DNA of 60,092 bases from Hwanghaeella sp. (lineage in GTDB: Bacteria; Pseudomonadota; Alphaproteobacteria; UBA8366; Aestuariispiraceae). Positions 20,630 to 29,423 of this stretch are shown piece by piece. Position 1 is the stretch's first letter. Every line of letters begins with the position of its first letter. Position numbers and translations under genes: made by a program. A model generated the notes under the pieces. It saw nothing but the letters and a program-made list of their open reading frames with translations, was not told the DNA's origin and did no database searches. The stretch lies in assembly GCA_028282025.1 (NCBI GenBank), contig JANQIT010000322.1, positions 1-60,092 of the forward strand, given 5' to 3'.

Positions 20630-21741
20630 TGTCTTTGCCCAACCGCTAACGGTTTAATCACGATCACGGTTTGACGTTTTGCATTTTCAGCGACGACGCC
20701 CAGATACTGATTCAGGTTGGCCACGGCGCCTTTGGCATCAGAGACGAACCGATCCGCATATGGCCTCAGCAAGTCTTCCGCATCGCTGCCCTTATCCCCG
20801 AGCCAGAAGAACATCGTCACCGTGTCTTGCTTCAGCGGAGGGATTGAGGATTGGACGGACAAATCCCCAGGACGCCCATCGGTCAACACCAGTGTGACGG
20901 CCTGATGATGAGCATACCGCCCGGCGTTCACCGCTTGCAGATTACCACGCAAAGCCGCGAACAATGGTGTCCCACCACCCGCCTTAACCTGGCTGAAATC
21001 GAAGTTTCTCAATTCGCAAGGCGCGGGACCGTTGCCGAGATCAGTGATTTGCCCGCCGAACATGATGACTTTACAGGTCACGTGGCTGGGCAAGCGCCTA
21101 ATCAATTCCTTTGCCGCGCGGATCACCGTCATCATGTGCCCGTCCATGGAGCCGGACGCATCGATGAGTAAGCTGACCACCATGGGGGCTCTGGCTGCTG
21201 TGAAGCTTTGCGCGCCATAGGTCCTGACCTTGCCGTCAGGCCCCATCACAGCGATCTGGCGGCCCGTCATATCGACCATTTGACCAGTCGAACTGTCCCG
21301 GCCCTCCAAGACGAAAGCAGGTGACCCATCACTTGTCGTGTAGTGGTTGGTAATCTTAAGTTTCAGGCCCGGCGCACCGAAAATGTGCTTCGTGGTCGGA
21401 TCGTAATCGATATGCTCGATGACACCGAGACCGCTGCCCTGACTCAGCCGGGTGGTCAGACGGTTCAACACCCCCGGCGGCAATTCTTTGTTCTCGAATT
21501 CCGATGACAAAGTTAGCGTTTCAACAAACGCCTCCAATGTCTCGATTTGCAGATGAACCGGCTCGGTATTGTCCCAAGGTGAGACAACCGCAAAGCCCCC
21601 CGAAGCGGTAGCTTGCGGCGCGACTTCAATTGGTCCCACCTCATTTGTGGAGCCGATTATCTTGAACCCTTGGGCGTTCCCGCCCGCCGCAAACAATGCG
21701 ACGGACAGGGTCAAAGCGATTGTACACAGTAACTTTTTCAT
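20626..21741 (-). CDS. Secreted von Willebrand factor A-domain protein
   Basis: 371 residues from ATG 21741, preceded by AAGGGA; an in-frame TTG 18 bases earlier is less likely. Signal peptide (MKKLLCTIALTLSVALFAAG) and a C-terminal VWA domain (~185-330) with an intact metal site, DASGSM, and later TPLF and LVLTDGRPGD. It acts in the periplasm or at the surface, probably as an adhesion or assembly factor. Encoded between another secreted protein and the coupling protein, which points to a function in conjugation; the exact job is unknown. Confidence 0.85.
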   Translation of the reverse strand: MKKLLCTIALTLSVALFAAGGNAQGFKIIGSTNEVGPIEVAPQATASGGFAVVSPWDNTEPVHLQIETLEAFVETLTLSSEFENKELPPGVLNRLTTRLSQGSGLGVIEHIDYDPTTKHIFGAPGLKLKITNHYTTSDGSPAFVLEGRDSSTGQMVDMTGRQIAVMGPDGKVRTYGAQSFTAARAPMVVSLLIDASGSMDGHMMTVIRAAKELIRRLPSHVTCKVIMFGGQITDLGNGPAPCELRNFDFSQVKAGGGTPLFAALRGNLQAVNAGRYAHHQAVTLVLTDGRPGDLSVQSSIPPLKQDTVTMFFWLGDKGSDAEDLLRPYADRFVSDAKGAVANLNQYLGVVAENAKRQTVIVIKPLAVGQRQ

Positions 21742-21777
21742 CTCAGGTAATCCCTTCAATAAAGTTCGCAGAAAGGT

Positions 21778-22476
21778 TCAGCGCAGGGCTTGTCCCAAAC
21801 CCAATGCGGTAATCGTTGGGTTCAGCGACAAAATCCGTACATCCAGATCACCGGCGCGTTTGCGATCCCAACCACCGAGCGTGCCGGCATGATCGATCAG
21901 CATTTGCACCTGATCGCCATGGGTCATGTAGCTGTGAAAGCTTTCGGTGCGCGAGTCAGCAAGGATGGTGGCCAGGGCCATTTGTTGCGGGAACGCCTTC
22001 GGTAGAGTGATCGTTCCTGCGTTCTGACAGTTCAGGCCGGTATCAATAGCCGGGCCAATCGTGGTGACGAAAATCTTTTCCGGCTCTTCAAGCGCGATCG
22101 TGCGTTCCGCTTGCGCCCACGCCGCAGCCAAACCGTTGCAGGTCGGCTGAATCTTAACCGCGTCCAAGACAGTGCGCCCTTGCTCGGCCAGTTGAACCGC
22201 CGACCCCCGGAACAAGCTTGCATTCGGTTTTGAGGTCAGAATGATTTCGTAAGTCGTATCCGATTGATACTCGGCATCAGCCACCAGCTCCCTAAACACG
22301 GCAAGCTTGGCATGATCGAAGACCTTTTCCTCATCTTCGGTATAGAGTTTCGCCGTTTCTATGACGACGAGATGAAGTGTCTTCTCATCGCCGAAAATAC
22401 CAGCCTGTGTGGGTTGTGCGATAAGCGTTGCAGCCAACGCCGCAGCACCGAGATATGATTTCAAAATAGGATTCAT
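21778..22476 (-). CDS. Exported protein of unknown function in the conjugation-linked operon
   Basis: 232 residues from ATG 22476, preceded by GAAGGGAG at good spacing; the open frame begins ten codons earlier without a ribosome site. A signal peptide ends near QPTQAG. The mature part alternates strands and helices (LHLVVIETAKLY, YEIILTSKPNASLF, EKIFVTTIGPAIDTG) and may be another VWA-like or Rossmann fold without a metal site. It lies 36 bp upstream of the VWA gene and probably works with it. Confidence 0.7.
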   Translation of the reverse strand: MNPILKSYLGAAALAATLIAQPTQAGIFGDEKTLHLVVIETAKLYTEDEEKVFDHAKLAVFRELVADAEYQSDTTYEIILTSKPNASLFRGSAVQLAEQGRTVLDAVKIQPTCNGLAAAWAQAERTIALEEPEKIFVTTIGPAIDTGLNCQNAGTITLPKAFPQQMALATILADSRTESFHSYMTHGDQVQMLIDHAGTLGGWDRKRAGDLDVRILSLNPTITALGLGQALR

Positions 22477-22502
22477 AACAGAGAACTCCCTTCGTTGAAC
22501 AT

Positions 22503-23102
22503 TCACTTGGAAATTCGATTGAGAACGATGGCGGTCACGAGGCCTGCGGCCATGTTGACGCCACTCAACATCGCGCCCAGGCGGTACGCGTTCCTGAGTT
22601 GATGATTCATCTTCTCAAGGCGCTTGGCTTCCTGCTCCGGCGTCAGCGGTACACAGCGGAGCGGATCAGTAACCGGATCACATGGCAGCTCGACCAATCC
22701 GGCTTTTGCTGATTCCGTGAGCAGAGTTATCTCGACGAAAACAACGCCGCACAGAATACCAACGCCGCCCGCTAGAAAGATCAGGTTTGAGCCGCTGGAG
22801 AGCCACACGGACGGATTGGTCCGCAATCCCGATTGCAACGCCGCCTTAAAGATAAGGACCGGCGTTACCACGATCAGACTCGCCACGATGGTAGCCAGAA
22901 CCAATGGTATGGTGAGTCTGGGAAAAATCCGGTTCAGAAGTATGATTTCTGCATCCCGGTAGAACCCTACAATAGGTTCTATAACCGAAGCCATCCAAAG
23001 GATGCTGACGATTTCAACGGTTATACAGACAGCGACCAGCGCCATAGCTGCAGTCGCGAACGACCCAGGCAAAGCTGATAATGAGAAATGTCGGGAAGAC
23101 AT
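22503..23102 (-). CDS. Integral membrane protein of the conjugation-linked operon, function unknown
   Basis: 199 residues with four predicted membrane segments (about 15-40, 63-88, 100-127 and 178-195) and a charged cytosolic or periplasmic loop with two cysteines (LPCDPVTDPLRCVPL). AAAGGAGA lies before the ATG. First well-supported gene of the leftward module (membrane protein, exported protein, VWA, coupling protein). No family recognised. Confidence 0.75.
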   Translation of the reverse strand: MSSRHFSLSALPGSFATAAMALVAVCITVEIVSILWMASVIEPIVGFYRDAEIILLNRIFPRLTIPLVLATIVASLIVVTPVLIFKAALQSGLRTNPSVWLSSGSNLIFLAGGVGILCGVVFVEITLLTESAKAGLVELPCDPVTDPLRCVPLTPEQEAKRLEKMNHQLRNAYRLGAMLSGVNMAAGLVTAIVLNRISK

Positions 23103-23113
23103 AGTTTCTCCTT

Positions 23114-23413
23114 TCAGGACAAGACAGCCCGGCCAACAGCACCAAGCGATCCACGGTTGAAGAGTGAGTTTTGGAGAGAAATCGAGCGCGACCTGTGCCG
23201 CGCCAAAACCGAGCGTGCAAAGACGACCGACACGCTCTGCAGATGCCGCTCATGGGCTTGCAGCTTGCGCGGAACTAGAAACCGGAACTGTTGATTTGAG
23301 AATTTGAAGCGGCGCGTAGATGGTACGCTTGTATTGGCCCACCTTTCCAATTTGTAGGTTGCTGTACCCAACGACGACACAGCGTGAACCACACAGAAAC
23401 AGCGGGGCTTCAT
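23114..23413 (-). CDS. Possible small gene in the 23103-23490 gap
   Basis: 99-codon frame starting at ATG 23413 with a strong GAGGAG ribosome site eight bases upstream and ending 11 bases before the next gene. The product would be very basic and serine/arginine rich, which is also what shadow frames look like. A second overlapping frame (from 23429 to 23250, starting MRSKYYEAPLFL) has a more protein-like composition but no ribosome site. At most one is real. The region is the leader of the promoter at 23450-23477. Confidence 0.3.
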   Translation of the reverse strand: MKPRCFCVVHAVSSLGTATYKLERWANTSVPSTRRFKFSNQQFRFLVPRKLQAHERHLQSVSVVFARSVLARHRSRSISLQNSLFNRGSLGAVGRAVLS

Positions 23414-23449
23414 AGTATTTGCTCCTCATCCAACGGTGCTTTGGAGAGG

Positions 23450-23495
23450 AGTATAGGTCTTTTAACACCTATGTCTAGGTTTTTTAAGACCTATG
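23450..23495 (-). promoter_or_regulatory. Promoter with twin operator for the leftward conjugation-linked operon
   Basis: On the minus strand TAGACA (23477-23472) and TATACT (23455-23450) are spaced by 16 bases, close to sigma-70 consensus. Two 19-base near-identical repeats, 23455-23473 and 23477-23495 (17 of 19 matching), each contain the symmetric pattern AGGT-TTTTAA-ACCT, and are set 22 bases apart, two helical turns. They overlap the -35, spacer and -10 edge, as repressor sites would. Repeat 2 overlaps the stop codon of the XRE-type gene at 23491, the likeliest source of the repressor. Confidence 0.6.
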
Positions 23496-24798
23496 GTGCG
23501 GGTGACAGGAGTAATCCAGCTTTCATACCAACAGCAGCTAGGTATCTGTTAATCGATTTGATCGTTGGATTACCTTCGCCTTTTTCAAGTTTACGCACCG
23601 CCCGGTGATCTACTCCCATAGCTTTCGCCACTTCGTTTTGGGACATACCCGCACGATTTCGAGCAGTTAATAATAGATTGCCAATTTCTTCTGGTGTTGC
23701 CGCTGCGAAGAACTCTGTTTCCAGTGATCCAAGTGGAGATGTATCAGACTGCGGATCAGTCGATGATGATTGGCTTGGTTCCGGTGTTACCGGGTTTTTT
23801 TTGTCTTCTTTAGAGATGGGCTCGGCTACTTTGTAAGTCGAACCCTCTATTTCCAATGGTTGGTATTTTGGCAGTTCTTCAGCTGCTTGAATTTCAGCAA
23901 TAATACTATCAAAATTGATATTTACACGCAAATCTGGTAATTGCTCCGCTGCTGCCAAAGAACTTAAGCCTAATGAAGCTGAACCAGCCAAGACAGTCTT
24001 GAGAAACGAACCTTGTGAAACAGCCCTACCGTATTTTTGTGTGGGCAACACCCGTCTGATGAAATGACCAACGAGACTATCGTCGGAGTTCCTTGAAAGA
24101 TAGTCCGAAAAAATGCGAATAGACCTCACAAAATCTTTATTATTGAAGAGCGCAATAGCGAGGTTCTTGTGCACAGAAAACTGCGATAGAACCTCTGGAT
24201 TATCTTGATAGAGAGACATTGCCCTCTCAAGGCAATTGACAGCAATCTCCTGATTCTTTGTTCGATTTGCCAATAGGGCACAAGTGCCAAGCACTGTAAT
24301 ATCATTTGGGTCTAGCCTAATCGCCCTCTCAGCATCAGCAACACTTTCGTCTAGCCTCCCCAACTCGAAACGAACATGAGCCCTATAGGCAATAGCCTCT
24401 GCATCGTTTGGGTAACGATTTATGGCCTCCGAGAAACACCGCTCAGCTTCCTCTGACAGACGAGCAAGAAACCAAAGATGGCCAAGGTACTTTTGAAGGA
24501 ATTGTGATCTATGAGAAAAAGGAAACTGCGATTCGACGGAGCCTACTACTCGCGCTCGTTCCTGCTCGAGATTTTGAGTGCCATCTTTTTTGGTTTTTCT
24601 AATGTACTCTAAGACTAGTTCTGTCGTATCCGTAAGAAGAGATACGCACTCACTCTCTCCCAACTCGAAAATACGTTGCTCTACTTCAAAGTAATCTAGC
24701 GAAAGTTCTTCTGATATCTCGTCAAACTTGTATTCTTCGGACAGCTTATAGGGCTTTTCTCCTATCCGCTCTGAAAGTACATCATCCAAGTTAAGCAC
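23491..24798 (-). CDS. TPR protein with C-terminal XRE-type helix-turn-helix
   Basis: 435 residues from a GTG with GAGGAA upstream. Residues ~105-240 are tetratricopeptide repeats (LSEEAERCFSEAINRYPNDA, RLDESVADAERAIRLDPND, QEIAVNCLERAMSLY). Residues ~250-360 form a low-complexity linker. Residues ~375-430 are a complete HTH_3/XRE domain (LLLTARNRAGMSQNEVAKAM, RAVRKLEKGEGNPTIKSINR). DNA-binding at the C-terminus behind TPRs is unusual, as most such regulators put the HTH first. AT-rich codon use unlike the flanks suggests separate acquisition. Probably represses the operon whose operators overlap its stop codon. Confidence 0.8.
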   Translation of the reverse strand: MLNLDDVLSERIGEKPYKLSEEYKFDEISEELSLDYFEVEQRIFELGESECVSLLTDTTELVLEYIRKTKKDGTQNLEQERARVVGSVESQFPFSHRSQFLQKYLGHLWFLARLSEEAERCFSEAINRYPNDAEAIAYRAHVRFELGRLDESVADAERAIRLDPNDITVLGTCALLANRTKNQEIAVNCLERAMSLYQDNPEVLSQFSVHKNLAIALFNNKDFVRSIRIFSDYLSRNSDDSLVGHFIRRVLPTQKYGRAVSQGSFLKTVLAGSASLGLSSLAAAEQLPDLRVNINFDSIIAEIQAAEELPKYQPLEIEGSTYKVAEPISKEDKKNPVTPEPSQSSSTDPQSDTSPLGSLETEFFAAATPEEIGNLLLTARNRAGMSQNEVAKAMGVDHRAVRKLEKGEGNPTIKSINRYLAAVGMKAGLLLSPAP

Positions 24799-24989
24799 CT
24801 AAGCTTCCTCACGTATTCTTGGTTGCTCAAGAATGGCCAGCAAACACAATGGAATGAGCTTGCACTGCAAGCAATTCAGTTTCACCTACTTGCGTGTCAT
24901 CCTGTCCAGACCTTGCCCAACTAGAAAAAAGAGAAGTCTCTGGTTTTGTCGAACTTGTAACTGGTCAGTGTACAGACAGCTTAGTTACT

Positions 24990-25646
24990 TCACAATTCCG
25001 CCAAATAAAGATCATCAATCTCTTCCGGTTGAATACATAGGTATTCAAGTGTCTGAGCTTCCGAGGAGTGTCCAAAGGCTCGCATGAGCAGGGCCACAGG
25101 TTGTCCGAACGTCACGCGCTGGTGGTAACCCCATGTCTTTCGGAGCGTATGTGAGCCGTAGTTGCTGCGAAGACCAGCATCGGCGCACCACTCTTTAACC
25201 AAGTTGTTCACGGTGGAAACCTTGATGGCGTTGTCCCCACGTTGTGAAAGAAACAACGGCATGTCTGGAGATGTTGGCCGGTAAACCTCAAGCCAAGTGT
25301 CAATAGCCTTCACGACGGTCGCATTCGCGGTGATCGCACGATACTTGCTGTTTTTGGATTGCTTCAGGTCGAACCGATCTCCAGGCATGAGATAGTCGAC
25401 CTGACCGGTCGTGATCGATACCAGTTCATTGGCCCTGTATGCGGTATTGATCCCAAGTGTGAATAGGCAAAGATCACGCGGCTTATCGGCCAACAGCCTT
25501 TTGATCCGCTTGATCGCCTTCAGGTCGCGAATTGGTTCAACCTTTATCGACGAGCCTTTCTTGGGGTGATTGAAATTGCGCGGCCCCGTCCTCGCAATTT
25601 CCGAGGAAAAATCCCTGCCGCTTCTTTGTTGTTTTGTCGAACCCAT
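24990..25646 (-). CDS. Tyrosine recombinase, catalytic domain only
   Basis: 218 residues. The catalytic set is visible: Arg in TAYRANELVS, His and Arg in SHTLRKTWGY, His in AFGHSS, and the nucleophile Tyr in TLEYLCI. The N-terminal SAM-like arm-binding domain of phage integrases is absent; the protein starts with a basic segment (STKQQRSGRDFSSEIARTG) and appears complete rather than truncated, because small proteins of this layout exist. It lies divergent from the VPLPA-CTERM gene and may have brought in a sub-element of the island. Confidence 0.85.
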   Translation of the reverse strand: MGSTKQQRSGRDFSSEIARTGPRNFNHPKKGSSIKVEPIRDLKAIKRIKRLLADKPRDLCLFTLGINTAYRANELVSITTGQVDYLMPGDRFDLKQSKNSKYRAITANATVVKAIDTWLEVYRPTSPDMPLFLSQRGDNAIKVSTVNNLVKEWCADAGLRSNYGSHTLRKTWGYHQRVTFGQPVALLMRAFGHSSEAQTLEYLCIQPEEIDDLYLAEL

Positions 25647-25920
25647 TTGAAAACTTGGGAAGCACTATCGCGGTCGTCTCTGCACGTTCGCTGATATGCC
25701 TTTATAAGCCATTGTGAAACATAGATATCACAACGATCTCGGCTTCCCAAGTTATTCCTAAAAGTTGGGATAATATGAAAATTGTGCGCTGACAACGGCT
25801 TTCCAGTTAACGCATACGAGCCATTGTCAACAGACGTTGCCAATCGACCACAATGTGAACGCGCCTTTCGCGGGTCCGCCCAACTTCTAGGAAGAAGTTG
25901 GAGATTCACGGAGATCGAAA

Positions 25921-26580
25921 ATGAGAGGAAAAATCATCATAGCCGCCGGCATTCTTGCCTTCGCGACAGTGCAGGCCGAGGCCGCCTCCCTAACCTTGTT
26001 TGGGACAGTTGTCGACGAGGATACAAGCTCAGAGGTCATTGGCGGCGACTCAATCATAGCCATGCTAAATGCGAACGTGGGTGCACCCGATATCAATGGC
26101 GCGAGTTTCTCAGGGTCGTACGTCCCCGCTTGGAACAGTGTTGATTTGTTTTTGAATGGTCAATCCACACCGTTCTGGACGGCAGATGCACTCGATGCGG
26201 TTAACGGGGCACACTTCTTTACATCAAGCACTGACTCTGCGTCTTTCGTGGGTTCCGAGGGGCCGGATGCCGATGACAACGCGTTTTCGATCACCTTTCG
26301 TACATTTGGTTCAAGTGATGTCTTTGAAGCAACCAATATCAATGATGGAATGACGGTGGCTTTGACGGCTTTTGCTGATGCGCTCAATGACGGGGCGTTT
26401 CCAACAGAGACCAGTAGCTTTGAAAGGATTGGCCTGGGGCAAAGGTTTTTCGCTGAGTGGAGCAGCGCTACTTTCGACGTTGCTTCTGCAAGCCCCATTC
26501 CTGTCCCTGCCGCTTTGCCATTGCTCCTGACTGCATTGGGCGCTTTGGGATGGGTGGCACGGCGACGCCGGTCGGCATAA
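25921..26580 (+). CDS. VPLPA-CTERM (PEP-CTERM-like) sorting-signal protein
   Basis: 219 residues. Sec signal peptide (MRGKIIIAAGILAFATVQAEA), a secreted domain of unknown fold rich in Ser, Asp and Phe, and a C-terminal sorting tail: PVPAALPLLLTALGALGWVARRRRSA pattern of VPxPA motif, hydrophobic helix and arginine cluster. Such proteins are processed by an exosortase of the VPLPA/VPDSG type, linked to exopolysaccharide. No exosortase is seen in this window. GGAGA precedes the ATG. Confidence 0.85.
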   Translation: MRGKIIIAAGILAFATVQAEAASLTLFGTVVDEDTSSEVIGGDSIIAMLNANVGAPDINGASFSGSYVPAWNSVDLFLNGQSTPFWTADALDAVNGAHFFTSSTDSASFVGSEGPDADDNAFSITFRTFGSSDVFEATNINDGMTVALTAFADALNDGAFPTETSSFERIGLGQRFFAEWSSATFDVASASPIPVPAALPLLLTALGALGWVARRRRSA

Positions 26581-26685
26581 CTGTCGTATGGCTCTTTAAC
26601 CAATCTTAGGGAGGATGTCATACATTCTTCCCTGCCTGTCATACACGTCCGAACCTACCCACCAAAACCGAAAACCGCTGCGCGC

Positions 26686-26714
26686 AAGAGGTGCGGCGTA
26701 TTACGCCGCCTCTT
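26686..26714. terminator. Hairpin between convergent VPLPA and subtilase genes
   Basis: aagagg-t-gcggcgta pairs with tacgccgcctctt, a 14-bp stem with one bulged base, inside the 239-bp gap 26581-26819 that separates two converging genes. There is no T run on either side, so it is a terminator only by position; it could also be a structured repeat. Confidence 0.4.
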
Positions 26715-26819
26715 GTACTCGGCCCGCTCGCGGACCTCGGCAAGGGAAACCTCTTCGGTTTCCCGTTGCATCCCTTCCCGCCGTTGTGGCAATCGCCCCA
26801 ATCGAAACGTTCCGGCGTT

Positions 26820-29423
26820 TCATCCCTGCCGAAGCCGCAAACGGAGCTTCTGTTCTACTTCATTGAAGATATCGTACTGAACCTCAGCCTCTACCTGAAG
26901 CGTGACAGCCAAGGCGAATGCGATATCGTCGTCGGGGTTTAGCCCACCACTCGCCGTATCACGACATTGAACACAAATCGGTATTTCAGCATTTGCACCG
27001 AAGCCTGGCACTGTTTGAATACGATGAACCAAACGCCTAGACCAAACGGTACCGTGCTTTATCATGTTTGCATCTGGCCCATCGGTTTTCAGATCAAGTC
27101 CCCAGCCTTTGTCCTCTTCCGCATCGATTCCATCCGCCACGACAGCTTCAAGCCCTGCTAGCCGATACTGGGCTCGCGTCGGATTTACTGGCGAGAACCA
27201 TGCCAAAGTTGCACGCATGGACCTTGGCACACGTCCGCCTGACATAGACTCAGGCAAAGGCATTCTGAATATACGCGCATGGTCCTTTCGAATAGTACCG
27301 TGCGCGACCATCGTTACACCTGCATCCGGAGACTCCACCATCATATTCGCAGTGGTAACGCCGTAGCCAAAGTTACGACAAACCTCTGCCTTTGCGCGTG
27401 AATGCTGACGGCTCCCAAGACGCACAATTTCCTCGTCGTAGAGTGCTCTGGCATCATCAGGCCACCGTGCGGCATTCACTACCAATGCTCGGGTCAAGAG
27501 TGCTAGCGATTGACGCGGCAACTCTTGGCCCGCGTAAGGCCCGTCTTCGCTAGTCAAGGCTTCAGCCGATTGCAAAATGGCACGGGTCGTCATCGCTGTG
27601 GCGGAGCTGGTTCCCCGCGACTTCTGAGTTGCAGTAACACCACCCCGTGGAGAAGCAGCAACCAATCCCGTCCGGTTTGAAACCTCCAACGGCCTCAAGC
27701 TCGTGTCGTTACCATTCGGAAACGCACGCACTTCCAAACGCCCGCCGACCTCCAGAACATCCGGCTTGATGGACCGAAAAGGGCCAAGCCCCAAAGCGCT
27801 TGTCATCTGCGGCTTGGAGTCCCCCTCGTCTTCGAGAAACATGACGCCTGCTTGGTTCGCTGGAACCTGGCCGTTCAGATCCTGCGAGATAGCGCCAACG
27901 CAAACCGAGTTGAGTGATTCGGCAGGAGCCAGCAACGTCCGATCAAACGTAGCATTCCGTATCGCTTGACTGACCCTTGCACGCTGTTGATTCGCATCTA
28001 AGTCTTCAAATTGGACAGACGTGATCCCCGGTATCTCCAATCGGTCGCCTATGTTTCCTGCGGAAACGACTATCAAAACCCCATATCGAGCGGCCCACCA
28101 ATCCATGAGACGTGCGAGCGCGCTGATTCGACTAGCGAACCGCATATCGGGCGTGCCAATCGAGAAATTGACCACAAACACATCTTCAGCGAGCGCCTGC
28201 TCTCCACCGATAAGCCGCATTAGGGCCACATGAACCAAATCAACGAACAATCTGTCAGTTGGCGTTCTTGCCCCGTCTGGACCGTCAATCAACAACGGTA
28301 CGGACACGAGTCTAGTATCTTGAAGCGCAGCCCCGTCGGCCTCTAGGTCGCCTCGCAGAATCAGCGAAGCCATAGCCGTAGCGTGAAAGCGTTGATCTAC
28401 TTCAGAGAGCCTTACAAGATCGTGGATGTCCTCGATTACCACCCCGCCGTCTAACGCTTGATGCCCTGCCGCTGGGACACCGTCAAACAATGCGGCACGT
28501 ATTGGTGCATCGACCGGAAATTCTCCTTCGGGAACGGAATCCCCGACGTCGCTATCCACATCTCCCGGTGCAGCCTGCCCTATCATTTGCGGCAGGATCA
28601 GCTGCACTCCTTCTAACATTGCCAACCCGCGAACATTTCCCGGATCGTCAAGCATGTCACGCACAGCGGACACTGGTAGCCCCGCAAGCAACGCTTCGTA
28701 CGTAAAGCCAGCTTCCGCAATGGAGCTGCGATCAATTACCCTGCCACCAAGATCGTTAATCCGTTGCTCAGTTTCGCGAGCCCAGCCTGTCCGCCGCTCC
28801 AAGCTGGCGGCTGGCCAAATTTCCAACTCTAGCGGAACCTCTTCTTCTTCATCGAATGGAAGACGGTCCTCGATGATTTGGCGAGCGGATTGCCCAATTC
28901 TATCTTCCGGACCCCAAGGTCGTAACTCCAACAACAGATCAAAAACATCCCACCACGGAGTAGCATTTCGAGGCGCACGCCGCCCGGCCTGATGTGCATT
29001 CCATAAGGCTAGAATTCGCCGAAACGAATCTAGTGTTGGCATTGTTGCATAGAGCGTCCGTGACAGTGTCTCTGACTCACCGGCCGGCCTAAAACCGTCT
29101 GGAAAGTCGTCTAACTCATCCAGTTCAAACTCTGCAAAGATGTCTAGGCCAACCGCTTGTGCCGCACGAGCAAAGCCTTGTACGCTTCCAGCGGTCACAA
29201 AAACTAGAGCGCGCTCTGGAGCAATCCCCGAAGGGTCCTCACGCAAAACAAGTTCAGGCTGATTTGATTCCAACGCCTCTGAAAGTCCGTCAAACGTAGC
29301 CTGAAAGCGTTGTCCTTGACGGCCCCTCCCTGGCCCCTGCGGCCTTGGAGGGGTGCGTGGTGAGCCCTTTCGCCTCTCGGAGATTGTTGGGTCAGGAAAC
29401 CGAAGAATTGGTCGATCGACCAT
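26820..29423 (-). CDS. ietS: Subtilisin-like serine protease of an IetAS-type system
   Basis: 867 residues, no signal peptide, so cytosolic. The S8 triad is intact: Asp314 (AALFDG), His347 (RFHATAMAS), oxyanion Asn457 (VVSAGN) and Ser606 (GTSSATA). About 300 residues of unknown fold precede the protease and ~260 follow it. The gene overlaps the end of the AAA+ ATPase gene by 32 bp. The ATPase-plus-subtilase pair matches IetAS, known from a Ti plasmid as a stability system and reported among anti-phage defence systems; the protease would be the effector or toxin. Confidence 0.85.
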   Translation of the reverse strand: MVDRPILRFPDPTISERRKGSPRTPPRPQGPGRGRQGQRFQATFDGLSEALESNQPELVLREDPSGIAPERALVFVTAGSVQGFARAAQAVGLDIFAEFELDELDDFPDGFRPAGESETLSRTLYATMPTLDSFRRILALWNAHQAGRRAPRNATPWWDVFDLLLELRPWGPEDRIGQSARQIIEDRLPFDEEEEVPLELEIWPAASLERRTGWARETEQRINDLGGRVIDRSSIAEAGFTYEALLAGLPVSAVRDMLDDPGNVRGLAMLEGVQLILPQMIGQAAPGDVDSDVGDSVPEGEFPVDAPIRAALFDGVPAAGHQALDGGVVIEDIHDLVRLSEVDQRFHATAMASLILRGDLEADGAALQDTRLVSVPLLIDGPDGARTPTDRLFVDLVHVALMRLIGGEQALAEDVFVVNFSIGTPDMRFASRISALARLMDWWAARYGVLIVVSAGNIGDRLEIPGITSVQFEDLDANQQRARVSQAIRNATFDRTLLAPAESLNSVCVGAISQDLNGQVPANQAGVMFLEDEGDSKPQMTSALGLGPFRSIKPDVLEVGGRLEVRAFPNGNDTSLRPLEVSNRTGLVAASPRGGVTATQKSRGTSSATAMTTRAILQSAEALTSEDGPYAGQELPRQSLALLTRALVVNAARWPDDARALYDEEIVRLGSRQHSRAKAEVCRNFGYGVTTANMMVESPDAGVTMVAHGTIRKDHARIFRMPLPESMSGGRVPRSMRATLAWFSPVNPTRAQYRLAGLEAVVADGIDAEEDKGWGLDLKTDGPDANMIKHGTVWSRRLVHRIQTVPGFGANAEIPICVQCRDTASGGLNPDDDIAFALAVTLQVEAEVQYDIFNEVEQKLRLRLRQG

